63,151 nucleotides of DNA from Linderina pennispora (Eukaryota > Kickxellomycota > Kickxellomycetes > Kickxellales > Kickxellaceae), in NCBI RefSeq assembly GCF_002104995.1, contig NW_024468293.1, positions 1-63,151 of the forward strand, given 5' to 3'. Of this stretch, positions 1 through 11,175 are shown piece by piece; the stretch's first letter is position 1, and each line of letters opens with the position of its first letter. The notes below the pieces were generated by a model. The model was not told the DNA's origin, searched no databases, and saw only the letters and a program-made list of their open reading frames with translations. Both the position numbers and the translations under genes were made by a program.

Positions 1-55
1 CCTTTATCTGTCTTTTTGTATTCAAGTGTAAATACAGAACTACCTATTACGTTAC

Positions 56-990
56 TCATTTAGCCACCGGCCCGAACATCGCCACCATCGAGCTGGCTGA
101 CCGGCCTACTGCTCCCTCCGCTGCATAGGCGATGATCAGGTTTCGCGGTTCCATGCCATTGCCGTCACCAGCCCGTTGATGTGTATCGACTTGACTTTGT
201 CACCCGAATACACGTCATGAATCAGAATATCGGCGTCATCCGAGGCGCTCGCAACGAACTTGCTGTTCATGCTAAAGTCAATCAGCCTCAGCGGCGACTC
301 GTACCCCTCAATGGCCTTGTACACCGACAAATCGTCGGTTCTCCAAAACTGCATCGACGAGTCCGCACCGCCAGTCGCCAGAATATCTCCGCGCGGCTCC
401 ACGCCCAGGCAGTTCAGCGACGCAACGTGCGCGGCGACAGTATGCACATGCTCCACATTTGGCCACGAATACACCTCAACTGCGCCATGGTGCGTCGCCA
501 ACAGCAGCAGCTCCTCGCGCGTATCCCACCTCACCATATGCACTGTCTCCTCGGTCTCCAAGGTCACTACCGGCGCCTCCAGATTGGCTGCGTCAAAAAT
601 CTCTATACGCGCGTCACGGCTCAAAACTGCCAGGTACTTTCCTGACGGGCTCCACACTAAGGCTGTGTTTGCCCCGCTGGTTGCTATCGACGACGCGATG
701 CTGTTGGAGGTGCTGTCCCACAGATGCACAGTCTTTTCGAATTTGGCCGCCGCCAGGATGCTCTGCTTGCCAGGCTCCGTGCACCATGCTACATGCTCGA
801 TGTCACTGCCCAGGGTGCGGATTTCTTCGCCTTCTTTGTGCCCGCCGCGTCCCAAGCGCCATGTCCGCACGTGGCCCTTGGATTCAGCTGCTGTCAGCTG
901 GCTGCCGTCGCTGCTCCACGACATGTCGATGACTGTGCCTCGTGTGCCATTGAGTCGGCTCTCTTTGTGATTGTCAAACGTTCTAGACAT
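56..990 (-). CDS. THOC3: THO complex subunit 3 (THOC3/Tex1-like WD40 protein), frame-broken near C-terminus
   Basis: A WD40 beta-propeller of the THO/TREX complex, which couples transcription to mRNA export in the nucleus. The order of repeats matches THOC3: a first blade with VIDMSWSSDGSQL, then HVRTWRL, VHLWD, ALVWSPSGKYLAV, an ILATGGADSSMQFWR blade and a FVASASDDADILIHD blade. The start at 990 gives MSRTFDNHK, which leads directly into the first blade; an upstream in-frame ATG at 1056 is possible but adds unrelated sequence. The open frame stops at 136 right after the final AMAW motif. One base restored at about 143-147 continues it as NPRNLIIAYAAEG to a stop at 56-58, matching the usual family ending. 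This is either a one-base consensus deletion or a recent frameshift. Confidence 0.78.
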
Positions 991-1056
991 GTGCACTGGG
1001 GAAACGGTAAGAATATTATATGGTTTATAAGTGTGCCGCAAAATCAGGTCTGGCAC

Positions 1057-1398
1057 TTGGCCAACATTTGGAATATCCGCTTTTTGTTGAGCGTGGGCTG
1101 ATATGGGTTAGAAACAGGGTTGATGACGTCACTATTCTCCTGGTCCTTCCCATGGCTGATCAAATGGCTAGTGTGGACTAACATTGGCACAGATAAACCT
1201 ATATGCTCGCTTCATAGAGTCCTATGACAATTTTTATTGAAGAACATGTGAGAGAATAATATTTAGGTGTCCAAATCACTTGCCTGTAGCCTTTGGTTCC
1301 GGTAATCGACCAGCGCATGTTGCATTAACGTACTAACATTTGGTAATACCACCGGGATGCTGCTCATTACCTCTTCCTGATTATAGCCAGCAAATAGA
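1057..1398. other. Intergenic stretch between THOC3 5' end and the next gene's 3' end
   Basis: About 340 bases with no supported coding sequence. It must hold the THOC3 promoter and the 3' end of the 781-aa gene, both on the minus strand. No clear TATA box was seen. Confidence 0.5.
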
Positions 1399-3744
1399 CT
1401 ATCTTAGACCAGCTCTGTAGGCATCAGGTAGCAAGTCTGGCTCTATTCCAAGTTGCGGTGTGTCCTCGTCGTAGGACATTATTGCTGAAACGATGTCCTC
1501 CTCCTCCTCCTCGTCTGCATCATCATCATTCCCATGGTCATTGACGTTATCACCATTACCTGCCTGGGCCAGTACTAGTGTGCCCTCTGGTCCATTCTGA
1601 ATGTGTACAACCAGATTCCCACGTGGTGAGGAGTCGCGTCCATTTCTGGCAATGTTAGCTGGGCTAGTATTCTCCGACTGATGCTCGCCATCATTGACAG
1701 TCCACCCTGGCTGGTTATACTGACTGGTATAATCACCTTGCCGATATGGTTCCTGTGGTGTTGGAGTCCGAGACCAAGCAAAACCCGGCATAGCTGGGTC
1801 ATACTCAGGGACATTCATTGCCTGCGACATTATTTGCACTGGCGGTGTGCTGCCCCTTGTAATGCCGCCCCTTACTCCGGTGACACTATAACTTTGCCCC
1901 CCATGAACCACGCTGAGTCCTGGCAGTAGTTGGCGCAAGGGTACAGCTGACTGAGATGGTGGTGGGGCTAAGAGCAACTGTTGGGTAGGGTGTGCCGAGT
2001 ACCACGAATGACTCAAGGCGACAGGGTCAGGGGCTGGCTGCTCTTGCTGTAGCGGGCTGGGCCTCTGTCCATAGATGAACCATTCAGCTTTAGAGAGATT
2101 GTCATTTGTAGTAGCACCATATGTTGATTGCCACACATTGCCAACTGCTGGAGATAGCAGCCTGTGCTCAGCCATATCACCCTCACTGATGTCCATCGTA
2201 TCGCCAGTATCTTGTGGGGTATTAGTATAGGCTACTCCATGTTCGTCAACATCCATTACGTACCCGGACTCAGCATTCCCCATATCGACGTCCATAGTAT
2301 ATGAACTGCCGAAGGATTCCGTGTCAACATCCATGAAAGTATCGGATAGCCCAGTTGCATAGTAATCGCCGGTCGCATAGAAATTGCTAGGTGCAGGGAA
2401 CCCCTGCAGAGCATGGGCATTAAAATCATCAAAACGGTGCTCCGCAGCATTGCCAGTAACCCTGGAGAGTGACTGGAGCGGAGCCAAAGCATTTGGTGGC
2501 CATTGCTGTTCCAGGAAACTGACATGAGCTGGATATCGGTGCATGGACTCGGTGAGAATAGGATATTTGGGCTCGCTGGCGTGATCTGCAACAGATATCG
2601 GCTGAATGGGTTTAGAGATGGCTGCTGGCGAGCACGCATTAGCTTGTTCAGCTAAGGTCAAGTCCTCTTGAGATTGGTCCTCTGTGCCTGCAAAGTTGTT
2701 GCTCGATGATTCTGTCTCATTCGAGGAAGGCGCATGATCTAGAACAGGCTGAGAGTTGGGTGTCTTGTTCTCCCAGGGCGTCTGCATCTTATCCAAAGCG
2801 TTTTCTCCACTATACTTCTGCCGACACAGGTCGCTATACGCAGCGGTCGGTACTATGATTGATGGATGCATATGTTTAATACGCCTGGTGTCTGCATTCC
2901 GAGCTGCCTGACCTGCGGTAGGGCTACTCTGGCTGGCAGCTTTGAGCAGAGCGTACCGCGAATCTTGCTGGTTGCATCTGCAGTAATGCTTGTTGTCAGC
3001 AGAGCCAGCTGCCGCACCAACCTCAGGTGAACGAGTGATATTACTACCAGCGGTGTCAGGTTTCTTAGTTGGCTGGTCCTGAGCTTTCGACATGCGCAGA
3101 CTATTGGTACTGCTTCTCACCGATGGTTTGGAGGCTGCTTGTGCCGCTGCTGGACCCGTTTTCTTCCAAACAACACCACCCGCTGTGATTGCTGGCCGAG
3201 CTGTGTTGCTATCGCGCAGGTCTGAGACAGTTGTCTGTACCTGCTCGGCATTTTCAAGGCGATGACGGCAGGAGCGACTCGTAGTGCATTCTGTAGTCCA
3301 GGCATCGGCTTGGCTAGCAATCTTCTTCATGGAAGAGCCCGATAGTAACACAGACTCCATACGGACACTCTTCCCAGATGCGTGGCCGACTACACTGTCC
3401 GTAGTTGCATTAACTGCAGCAGAAGCTGATGTCGATGTCCCTCCTTCTGCTGTTGCTGTTGCTTCGGTATCCGTTTCTTCTGCTGTTTTTGCTACTGCTA
3501 CTGGTTCGGAGGTTCTAATGGTGTCCTCGGTTCCAACTGCTGGCCCTGGCTCCTCCCACAGCTCCTGAGTAGCTGCTGAATCCATTGGTGCATTGAGCAC
3601 CTCTTTTCCGCATTTCGGCTTATACTGTGGGCAGTGCAGTGGACAACTATGCGTACACTGTAGCTGGCATAGGTCACCATCTTCACTGAGCGCTGTGTAC
3701 ATGCGGTGCAGTTCATCAACTATGCAGGAGAGAGAGCGGGGCAA
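1399..3744 (-). CDS. Unrecognised 781-aa low-complexity protein with MDVD repeats and acidic tail
   Basis: A single uninterrupted frame of 781 codons that I cannot assign to a family. Near the N-terminus is a compact cysteine cluster (Cys26, 30, 34, 38, 45; spacing CX3CX3CX3CX6C) that could bind zinc. Most of the rest is Ser/Thr/Ala/Gln/Pro-rich and looks disordered. An imperfect 13-residue repeat carries MDVD at about residues 471, 484 and 497, with MDIS near 517. A strongly acidic run (DDDADEEEEED) lies near residue 745. No signal peptide or membrane segment is visible. The composition would suit a nuclear scaffold or transcriptional regulator, but that is inference. It is well preserved over 2.3 kb, unlike several neighbours. 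Confidence 0.7.
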   Translation of the reverse strand: MPRSLSCIVDELHRMYTALSEDGDLCQLQCTHSCPLHCPQYKPKCGKEVLNAPMDSAATQELWEEPGPAVGTEDTIRTSEPVAVAKTAEETDTEATATAEGGTSTSASAAVNATTDSVVGHASGKSVRMESVLLSGSSMKKIASQADAWTTECTTSRSCRHRLENAEQVQTTVSDLRDSNTARPAITAGGVVWKKTGPAAAQAASKPSVRSSTNSLRMSKAQDQPTKKPDTAGSNITRSPEVGAAAGSADNKHYCRCNQQDSRYALLKAASQSSPTAGQAARNADTRRIKHMHPSIIVPTAAYSDLCRQKYSGENALDKMQTPWENKTPNSQPVLDHAPSSNETESSSNNFAGTEDQSQEDLTLAEQANACSPAAISKPIQPISVADHASEPKYPILTESMHRYPAHVSFLEQQWPPNALAPLQSLSRVTGNAAEHRFDDFNAHALQGFPAPSNFYATGDYYATGLSDTFMDVDTESFGSSYTMDVDMGNAESGYVMDVDEHGVAYTNTPQDTGDTMDISEGDMAEHRLLSPAVGNVWQSTYGATTNDNLSKAEWFIYGQRPSPLQQEQPAPDPVALSHSWYSAHPTQQLLLAPPPSQSAVPLRQLLPGLSVVHGGQSYSVTGVRGGITRGSTPPVQIMSQAMNVPEYDPAMPGFAWSRTPTPQEPYRQGDYTSQYNQPGWTVNDGEHQSENTSPANIARNGRDSSPRGNLVVHIQNGPEGTLVLAQAGNGDNVNDHGNDDDADEEEEEDIVSAIMSYDEDTPQLGIEPDLLPDAYRAGLR

Positions 3745-4796
3745 AGCTTAGTTTGGATGTTTAAAGCGCTGTATACCCAGAAGCCACTGAGCTTTCTTTC
3801 TCCTACCTGGTCCTGTCAGGAGTCGAAATACCAGTGCACTGCAGGGAACACCATCACCAACATCCTCTATGGGTGATGGGTCGAAATAGGATAAACACGA
3901 CCATAGAAAAAGAAGAACCAAGAAAAAGATGACGGTGGCAAAAACACAACCACCAACGCCAGACTCGATGAGAGGTACAAGAAAAAGCGCAAATATAAAG
4001 CGCAACAACGAATAAAGAATTTGGTAGAAAGAATCCTTGTTGTTGGACCGACCATGGGCCGCTGCACTAGTGTGTGTGTGTGATACATATTACCAATGTG
4101 TATATTATAGCCTGTGAAGCGAAGAAGAGAGAGGTCAGGGGAGAGCTTTAGCCAGGAGGCTAAACTACCCCTTTTGACAAGTCTTGGAATCTAGTATCCC
4201 TGATGTTCTTTGCCCACCAACACGGAACGCTGCAGAAAAATGCACAATTTTTGTGATGAATGACCCAGGGTTGTCAAACTGCAAAGAGTTGCTTTCACTA
4301 CTTTCTTTAGCACAGGCGGACTCGAGACTCGACCTCATCTGAATGTTGGCATGAGGTTTTTTCTTGCAAAACAATGGATAATCCCGAGTCACAGCCCTGC
4401 TTAGACAAGACGCCTGTGTGGTATGTTTGTACATCGTTTACATTGTTAGATATGCTTCATTTCAACAAAACAGGCGACCCACATAAACAAAGCCATGATC
4501 TGACCGGATTCCCATGGCATCGCTGCTTGTAGAGTGCAGCTACATAAAAGACACTGTTGTCAGGGACAATATGATGTTAGTTGTATGAACACAGCTCACG
4601 ACTATAGTTCGGCAAAGTGTGCTGCTAACACACTATCTCTTTGTTGCAGGTGCAAGGCGACAGTGCGATGTTGATTAGCCAATACGTGATCAGGTGTTGG
4701 GCTGAATAATATACAAAATTTATTGACTCACATGTATCAGCATTGCTGGCGTTGTTTACAGCTTTATGTACAGCTCACCTCCTATTCAGCACTAGA
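3745..4796. promoter_or_regulatory. Divergent intergenic region between the 781-aa gene and the BRF gene
   Basis: About 1.05 kb between two divergently transcribed genes, so it should hold both promoters. A short minus-strand open frame at 3748-4008 has a hydrophobic stretch but no supporting homology, and I do not call it. A GT dinucleotide run lies near 4068-4082. Nothing else was recognised. Confidence 0.4.
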
Positions 4797-6475
4797 ATGT
4801 TTAAGCCACACCCACCGAAACGCAGGCCAAAACCACAGGAGCCAGCATCTTGTGAAAGCAAACGACAGCGGACCAACAAGCAGTCCCCAGTATTAGAGGA
4901 AGCCACCCAGACTCGAAACCTACTCGCCTGCAGCGAATGCGGATCAGAAGAGATCATCGATAACGACAGCGAAACATACTGTGGAGAGTGCGGCACAGTA
5001 ATAGACGACCTGCTGCTGACTGCTGACTACTCGTATGAAGCTACCGGTGAGCAGATCAGTCGAGGAAACTATGTATTTCTTCCGCGAGTCATTGGCGATA
5101 GCAGTGAAGCCAAAGACCGGCTGAGCAAGTACATCAACAAGGTCAACATGTCGTTAGTGCGCGGACGCATTGCCCAGTTGTCAGCACTGCTCGGCTTGCC
5201 TGGTCTGGAGGACCGTGCCAAGCATCTGTTTGAGGATACAGCGGCCATTCTGGCGAACAGGGCGGAGAGCAGGATATTTGGGAAATTCGGCCATGTTTAT
5301 GCAGCAGCATGTGTGTATATTGCGGGCGTAGAAGACGGCCGGCCGTTGACGCTAGTTGATTTGGCAGCCCATGCACACCTGAGCGTTTATGTGATCGGCC
5401 GGGCAGTGAAGCAAGTGTGTACGATGCTAAAGCTAGCACTGAGTTTGAAAGACCCGCTGCTGCTGATTGAGCGAACGGCCAATCGGTTGTTTGGCCAAGT
5501 CATCCACTCTGGTGCCAATCCCGACACCCTGCGCACTCTCGAGGCACAGATTTCTGTCAATTACAAGGTGGCCAAGGGGTTTCCTCGCACTATCGTGGAA
5601 TTCCTTTCCACACACGGGCAGCTGCGACCCAAGATTATCGAGATATCGGGCCAGGTCATGAATTTTGCTCGATCATGTTCGCTGGATACGGGATGCAATC
5701 CAGCAGCTATTGCGAGTGCTGCGGTAGTGGTCGGTGTTGAGCATGTGTACCTGACAGACGATGAAACTGAGGTGCCGGATTTGAAACGTGCCCAACGCGA
5801 CGTAATCAGCAAGCTGCTGGCAGCTACCAGCGGAGGCAGCCACCACACAACTAGCAAGCATGTCCTAGCCATTCAGCGGTCGCTAGTCCCGGCCAGCCAA
5901 ACAGTGCCATGGTTGGGCGACCTGAAAATTACTACCGATACAGTTGCATTGCATGTTGCCGACATCGTGTCATGCTTCCAGAAAGCACAGGCGTGGGTGT
6001 TTTCTACAGCCAATGTAAACAGAGGAGATGAGCGACAAGATTTTTCACTGCTCGCTGCAGATATGAGGCCAGCGACCAACGCTGGAGATGAAAGCGACGA
6101 TAGCAGGCGTCTATCAGGGCCACCACTCGAATTGGATAAATTAATCGCCGAAATGCGAAAGGCGCCTTCATTTAAACGTGCCGAGCAAACACGCAATAAA
6201 CGCGAAGCAGTGCTGGGTGCCCTGGGCGATAATGCTGAGCTGCCAGGCAGCATTTCTGCTGAGGACTTTGCCATTGCTAGTCTTGCTAGGCAAGGGATTA
6301 ATCGTGAAGCACTGCTGACATTGCCTTGTCCACATTGGAGTTGCTATCGTCCTCGATTCAGCGACAGGCAGATATTGGTGGGCAGGCACTCGATTCTGTG
6401 GATGTTGGGCCGAACGATATGCCCGATGAAGAGCTGTGCCTATATCTAAAATCCCACGATAAGGAGCAGCCGTAG
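4797..6475 (+). CDS. BRF1: TFIIIB subunit, BRF1-type TFIIB-related factor, frame-broken near C-terminus
   Basis: An RNA polymerase III initiation factor of the TFIIB family. The N-terminal zinc ribbon is clear (CSECGSEE ... YCGECGTVID). It is followed by two cyclin-fold repeats; the first contains AAACVYIAGVEDGRPLTL and VYVIGRAVKQV, then DPLLLIERTANRL, a pattern typical of Brf1 rather than TFIIB. I place the start at 4797 (MFKPHPPKRRPK, a basic disordered leader); an upstream ATG at 4743 adds a hydrophobic stretch unlikely to be real. The frame opened at the start runs to 6449, but its last ~40 codons are unlike the family. Another frame, entered at about 6310-6330, gives STLELLSSSIQRQ and ends in MPDEELCLYLKSHDKEQP at 6475, which resembles Brf C-terminal motifs. 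A one-base error or frameshift is therefore likely. Confidence 0.65.
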
Positions 6476-6868
6476 ACATTGGTAAATCGCTTCGTACACT
6501 TTTCAGCAGCCATATTGATGCTACCTTTTCCAAACCCTTGATGCTTGTCGCTCATATACAGGCGTAGGCTGGATTAATTGAGGTGAATCAACCTCAACTA
6601 CTTCACCCAAGGATGGTGGCCCATTGATTTGTGTATTGGACCTAGCACAGTGAAATGAATTCTCAATAGCACAGTCACAAACGAACAAATATATAAAACT
6701 CTATTCAGCATGTAATCACAGTCGAGTGGTGGTCATTGTAGCAGCTTTTCATAGCAACGGTACTGTAATATAAAGCCAGCAACCACCCTAGCAACAGTGA
6801 CCATATTAACTGACTCCTTCATCAATCTCTGCTTCCACCAGCACTCTGCCATACGCAGTACATTCCAA
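6476..6868. promoter_or_regulatory. Intergenic region upstream of small secreted protein
   Basis: About 390 bases without a supported gene. It is AT-rich and contains TATATAAAAC near 6689 and AATATAAAGCC near 6767; the latter is about 100 bases before the ATG at 6869 and is the better TATA candidate. Confidence 0.35.
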
Positions 6869-7141
6869 ATGAGATTCCCAGTCTACTTCTTCTTCATTGC
6901 CGTTGCATTCTTTGGCGTCGTCGCTCAGGCCATACCAACCACTCCTAGTGCCCTGCCGCCATCACAGAGTCGGGCCAGGGTTACTATCGGGCAGGTCATA
7001 TCGGAGTTTGTCATTGGTATGACACAGGTCCTGGAAGGGACTATTGAAGACTACTTGCCTCCTTTTCTAGTCAACATGTTCGACCCAGGATATTATGGAC
7101 CAGCACAGCCGACAACCCTCGCTGCTCCATCTCCTCATTGA
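6869..7141 (+). CDS. Small secreted protein, 90 aa
   Basis: Starting at 6869 the product opens with a strong signal peptide (MRFPVYFFFIAVAFFGVVAQA, cleavage probably after AQA). The mature part of about 70 residues has no cysteines, a central amphipathic segment (VISEFVIGMTQVLEG) and a Pro/Thr-rich tail. No family was recognised. An in-frame ATG at 6797 would bury the signal sequence and is less likely. It could be a cell-wall or secreted effector-like protein, but nothing in the sequence specifies a role. Confidence 0.5.
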   Translation: MRFPVYFFFIAVAFFGVVAQAIPTTPSALPPSQSRARVTIGQVISEFVIGMTQVLEGTIEDYLPPFLVNMFDPGYYGPAQPTTLAAPSPH

Positions 7142-7369
7142 AACTACTAAATGCTAGATACCGGGTGACAGCGAGGGTGCAAGTGGGGCGCTTAGGCTAC
7201 TTCCATGTCGAAACAGACAGTGATATGTGATCAAGAAAAGCAGCTCGGCTCATCGAGAAAACGAGGGTGGCACTTGATGAGCTGGCACGCTCGGTTTCGT
7301 TTTTGCACTCTCTTCGCTTCAAGCTTTCTCTTCCTACCTCATAAAATACACTTCTTGCCAACCACTTCA

Positions 7370-9739
7370 ATGGACGCATTTGTCGCGCATCTAGTACAGA
7401 ATGGCGAGCAGACGAGCGGCACGGACCAGCAGCTGCTGGCAGAGGCCATAAGTCTGGAAACGGCACAGCAGCTAGCCAAGACCCTGTCGTCGCGGTTGGA
7501 TTCGGGCAAAGAGAAAATTCGTGCGCATTTGCACCAAAATTACGACACATACCTGAAGACAGTCACTGAAGCTAGTGAGACGCAAGCAAAGGTCTCTGAG
7601 CTGCTCTGCGGCATCGATGAGCTGGAACTAAGCTTTGGCGACGAGGAAACTGGAATCCGTGCGCGCCTGCTCGGGGCCATCGACAAGCAGGCACGGGCTG
7701 AGCAGCAGCTCAACGAGAACCAGACAGTGTTGGAGTGCCTGCGCGCATTGGCAAGCATCAATGGGCATGTACACAGACTGGACTCGCTGATAAAAAGCAA
7801 CGACTATCTGGAGGCAGCCCGGGTAATTAAGGAGATCGGACATATGCTGGACGAGGCAGAGGCCATAGAAGGGACAAGGATCAAGAATGCGCTGTTGGAG
7901 AGGGTGGAGCTAGCGCAGCATAATGTCAGAGAAAATGCGTTTAAGGCTGCACGCAAACTGTTGGAGATCAGCGTCGACAAAGAAAGTGCTGCGATTCGGG
8001 TCTCTGGAATCGACGGACGGGAACCCGGAGACCTAGTGAAGGGTTTGTTTGGTGCTTTGGAGATATTAGATGCAGCTAGCGAGCTGCGTGAAGCCATCGG
8101 AGAACACTTTATCAAGTCATTTGTGCGGCCAGTTCTTTCGGTGCAGTCGGCATCGGTAGCAGACAGCAGCCACAGCGAGCTGCCAGAAGCAGCCTTTGTC
8201 GCTGACCTCGATGACACAGGCAAAAAGAGTTCGACAGCAGCGGAGCTCTGTGGTGTAGTGACCGGAGCGATATCTTTCATCAACAAGGCATTCGGGGTCG
8301 ACAGTAACCTGGCACTATGGAACAACCAGTGTGGCATCAATATCTGCAGCCTTGTGATTGAGCGGTGCTTCCTCAATACCATTCCTACCAAGTGGTGCGA
8401 CTTGGCACAGTTCAGCACTGTCGCCGACTCGTTGGTAGGATCTGAGAAGCAGCTTGCTGAGCTGAGGCTGCTGGGTGACGAAAGCCGTCCGATATCTTTG
8501 GCAGTGAGCCGGCTTGATGAGATATATGCAACTCGGCGCTGCGACGCAGCGCTAAAGCTGGCACGGACTCTGGCAGAGAGTTCCAAATTCGCCATCCACG
8601 AGCTGAGCCAGCACGAGATTTGGTCGGCAGACTTTGTCCAGGCGCTAGTCGATGATTCTGACTGCGAGGTTGCACCGCGGCTTGCTGATGCGGCAGGCAA
8701 GATTGGCTCTGGGCATGTGTTCCCAAAGTGCACAATCTCGCAGACCATGAGCCAGCTGGTTGCAGAGGCCTACAGGCTTGTGAACGAGGCAGCCCAGACC
8801 CGGCCAATGGCTGACGCAGCTGTAGTGCAGTACTGTTTGGCAGCCTGCAACCTATTCGATCTGTATCGCCTGCTCTACCCTGTCCTTCATCGGGCTGAGC
8901 TATCGAAGATCCCCTCATTGGCGTGGCAGTTTTTCAGCGACTGCATGTACGCGTCGCACCACGCGCGGATCCTACAGCGCTTTACAAAAGAGCTGTTCGG
9001 TGATAGTGTTGGTGATATGCTGCCGCTGTGGCAGACTACGTCCACCCTGTACTTTGAGGTCGGCAACGCGCAGATTTCGGCGCTGGTGCAGCGTGAGACA
9101 AAGGAGATCCAGTCGATGGTGGATGCCAACAAAGACGGGTTCTTGAATGCCTCGGATGAGCTGCAGAAAGGAAAACTCGAGAGAATGGCTAAGCAAGTCA
9201 GGCTAGTTGTCACACAGCTTGCCAAGGGCATGCGGCCGCCGGTGACCACGCCCCACATATTCTACAGCACACTTGGCCGTTTTGCTGATGCTGCTTTCGG
9301 CGAGATTATCGACAACATTGTCGATATTCGTGATATCGGAGTCGATGACTCGCAGGTGCTCAGCGACCATTGCCGCACAATCTACGCTCTGACAGGCCTG
9401 TTCCAGCTTGATCCCACGGTCCTGAGCCAGTATGCCGATATTGCTAAATCCGAGGCGCCAGCAGAGCATGACGAGCTGCTTGATTCGGACGATGAGGCGG
9501 ACGATCCGGTGGACGGCAGCTCGAGCAGCGCCAAGATTGCGCTAGAGCACTGCATGCTGGGCAACAAACTGCTGCAGCTAGCAGATATTCTGCTTATCTC
9601 GCGCGCTGACATTCTCGCGCGGCGGCGAGCCGGGCTGCTGGCGCAGTTTGCCGTTGACGACCTGGTGAATCTGATCCGCGCCCTGTTTTCGGAAACGCCC
9701 GAGCGCGCTCAGGATATCGAGGCCATCAGGAACATGTAG
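7370..9739 (+). CDS. ZW10: ZW10/Dsl1 family tethering and kinetochore protein
   Basis: 789 residues, close to the usual ZW10 length. ZW10 acts in the Dsl1/NRZ complex that tethers Golgi-derived vesicles at the ER and, in animals, in the kinetochore RZZ complex. Recognisable segments include the central KCTISQTMSQLVAEAYRLV block, the DCMYASHHARILQ helix and the C-terminal VDDLVNLIRALFSETPER motif, all matching the family in order. The N-terminal part is helical. I chose the ATG at 7370 (MDAFVAHLVQNG) because it aligns with the family start; the longer frame from 7205 adds 55 residues of unlike sequence. The gene is fully open, in contrast to its downstream neighbours. It is convergent with the BAR gene, with about 80 bases between the stops. 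Confidence 0.8.
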   Translation: MDAFVAHLVQNGEQTSGTDQQLLAEAISLETAQQLAKTLSSRLDSGKEKIRAHLHQNYDTYLKTVTEASETQAKVSELLCGIDELELSFGDEETGIRARLLGAIDKQARAEQQLNENQTVLECLRALASINGHVHRLDSLIKSNDYLEAARVIKEIGHMLDEAEAIEGTRIKNALLERVELAQHNVRENAFKAARKLLEISVDKESAAIRVSGIDGREPGDLVKGLFGALEILDAASELREAIGEHFIKSFVRPVLSVQSASVADSSHSELPEAAFVADLDDTGKKSSTAAELCGVVTGAISFINKAFGVDSNLALWNNQCGINICSLVIERCFLNTIPTKWCDLAQFSTVADSLVGSEKQLAELRLLGDESRPISLAVSRLDEIYATRRCDAALKLARTLAESSKFAIHELSQHEIWSADFVQALVDDSDCEVAPRLADAAGKIGSGHVFPKCTISQTMSQLVAEAYRLVNEAAQTRPMADAAVVQYCLAACNLFDLYRLLYPVLHRAELSKIPSLAWQFFSDCMYASHHARILQRFTKELFGDSVGDMLPLWQTTSTLYFEVGNAQISALVQRETKEIQSMVDANKDGFLNASDELQKGKLERMAKQVRLVVTQLAKGMRPPVTTPHIFYSTLGRFADAAFGEIIDNIVDIRDIGVDDSQVLSDHCRTIYALTGLFQLDPTVLSQYADIAKSEAPAEHDELLDSDDEADDPVDGSSSSAKIALEHCMLGNKLLQLADILLISRADILARRRAGLLAQFAVDDLVNLIRALFSETPERAQDIEAIRNM

Positions 9740-9819
9740 AAGGTATCGATAGAGATTGAATTACGTACGAAACAAATCGAGGCATAAGCGAGCTAGTGTG
9801 TGGTTGAGATAAAGTGTGT

Positions 9820-10936
9820 TTACTTGTTCTCGTGGCGATAGAGCGCCTCCTGGGTGACCTGGATCTCGTCGATCTCGGGCGCCAGGTCGCTGAGCAGCGA
9901 GGCTGCGGCCTTGTGGTACTCCAGCTGCGCGTTCACCAGTTCCGACAGGTAGCGCAGGGGCTCAGGCGACCCGACCACCGCCCGCATCAGGTTCATGGCT
10001 TCCTCAACGATGGTCACGAAGCGGTCCTCGGCGGACTCGACATCTCTGCGAGCCTACTCAAGTGCACACATGGTTGATATGAGTACGCAGCTCAAGCACG
10101 GCGGGAAACGGCACAATACACCAGGGCATGCTACTTACCGCATCAGCCCGGCTGGGCACGGAGTTCTTGAACGTCGACTTTGCAGCGTCCAGAGTCAGGC
10201 GGCAGCCTGCACCTCCTTGCGCGCGTTCTACATAAAATGATGAGGAAAAACATAAGCATATGACGAAGTCCACAGCAGCACGAGACCTCATCACTGGACC
10301 ACAAACTCACCTGCGCCAAGGCAATGCTCGACTCGATAGTGGCCATCATAGGCGCAACAAACTTGTCCTGAATCGTCTTGTCCTGGGTCAGCTTCCCATC
10401 GCCGACCTTCTCTTCAATCGAGCCGAACTTGAACAGCGCTGCGCCAGAGGCTCCTCCAGACCAACCTTCTCCGACACCTCCAGGGCCGTGCGCGCCATCG
10501 CATGCTGGTGCGTGTTGGGCGTCTGGTCCTCCTTCTTTGCCGCCGCCGCCGCCACGCTCTCAGCGTCATTCTTGGCGCCAATCTTCACAGTCAGATTCGC
10601 CAACTGGTTTTGTAGAGCCTGCACGTCGTAGTGCGTGGGCGCGGCAGTGTAGGATTTGGCCAGCTTTACGAGCGACTGGGTCGCATGGCGCACAGCCTCG
10701 TAGCGCTGCTCCAGCTGGACATAGTCGTTGGGCAGGCTGGTGACCTCGGCGTTGTTGGCCAGCTTCTCAGTCGCAGCTACAGAGGGGTGTTTAGCCACAG
10801 GCGTGAGGACCGTTGCTGGGCCCGGGGGTCTACCGGAACTTACCTGCTTGTACTGCGTGAAGCTCTTGCCAACCTTGTCGGCGAACGGCGTCCAGTTGGT
10901 GCTGACCGACTGCGTGAACTTGTTGAACGACTCCAT
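9820..10936 (-). CDS. BAR-domain vesicle protein (Gvp36-like), four exons, three apparent one-base losses
   Basis: A BAR-domain protein of the Gvp36 type, expected to bind curved Golgi/endosomal membranes. Exons: 10936-10844, 10776-10311, 10227-10139 and 10053-9820, with introns starting GTAAGT, GTGAGT and GTAAGT and ending TAG. Exon 1 gives MESFNKFTQSVSTNWTPF and exon 4 ends EIDEIQVTQEALYRHENK. Exon 2 holds the VTSLPNDYVQLEQRYEAV helix and exon 3 NARKEVQA. The exon lengths are 93, 466, 89 and 234 nt. Restoring one base at about 10774, one near 10443 and one in the CC run near 10202 makes them 93, 468, 90 and 234, all phase 0, and yields one continuous 294-aa BAR protein. That arithmetic strongly favours single-base consensus losses over decay. 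It faces the Hsk3-like gene across a 240-bp divergent promoter. Confidence 0.72.
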
Positions 10937-11175
10937 TGTGCTGGAAATTGATTTGAAGTAATTGCTGAGGAAAAGAGTGGAGAATGGCCAAGATTGCTCG
11001 CAAGCTTTGACAATAAGCTGAAGAATTATGCAGTCGACATCACCGCCTCATTTCTGTGCAACATGGGATGGTGCCATAACCACCGACTGGCATTGAAAAA
11101 CGCCTGCGGCTCGCAGTTGAGGAACCGGCTTTTGTGAGCCGGCTCTCCGTATACCGCTTTTTTTTATTCCCAGGA

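Noticed and set aside
3748-4008. 86-codon minus-strand frame with hydrophobic stretch
   Set aside because: Lies in the leader of the 781-aa gene, no homology, no convincing signal peptide start.
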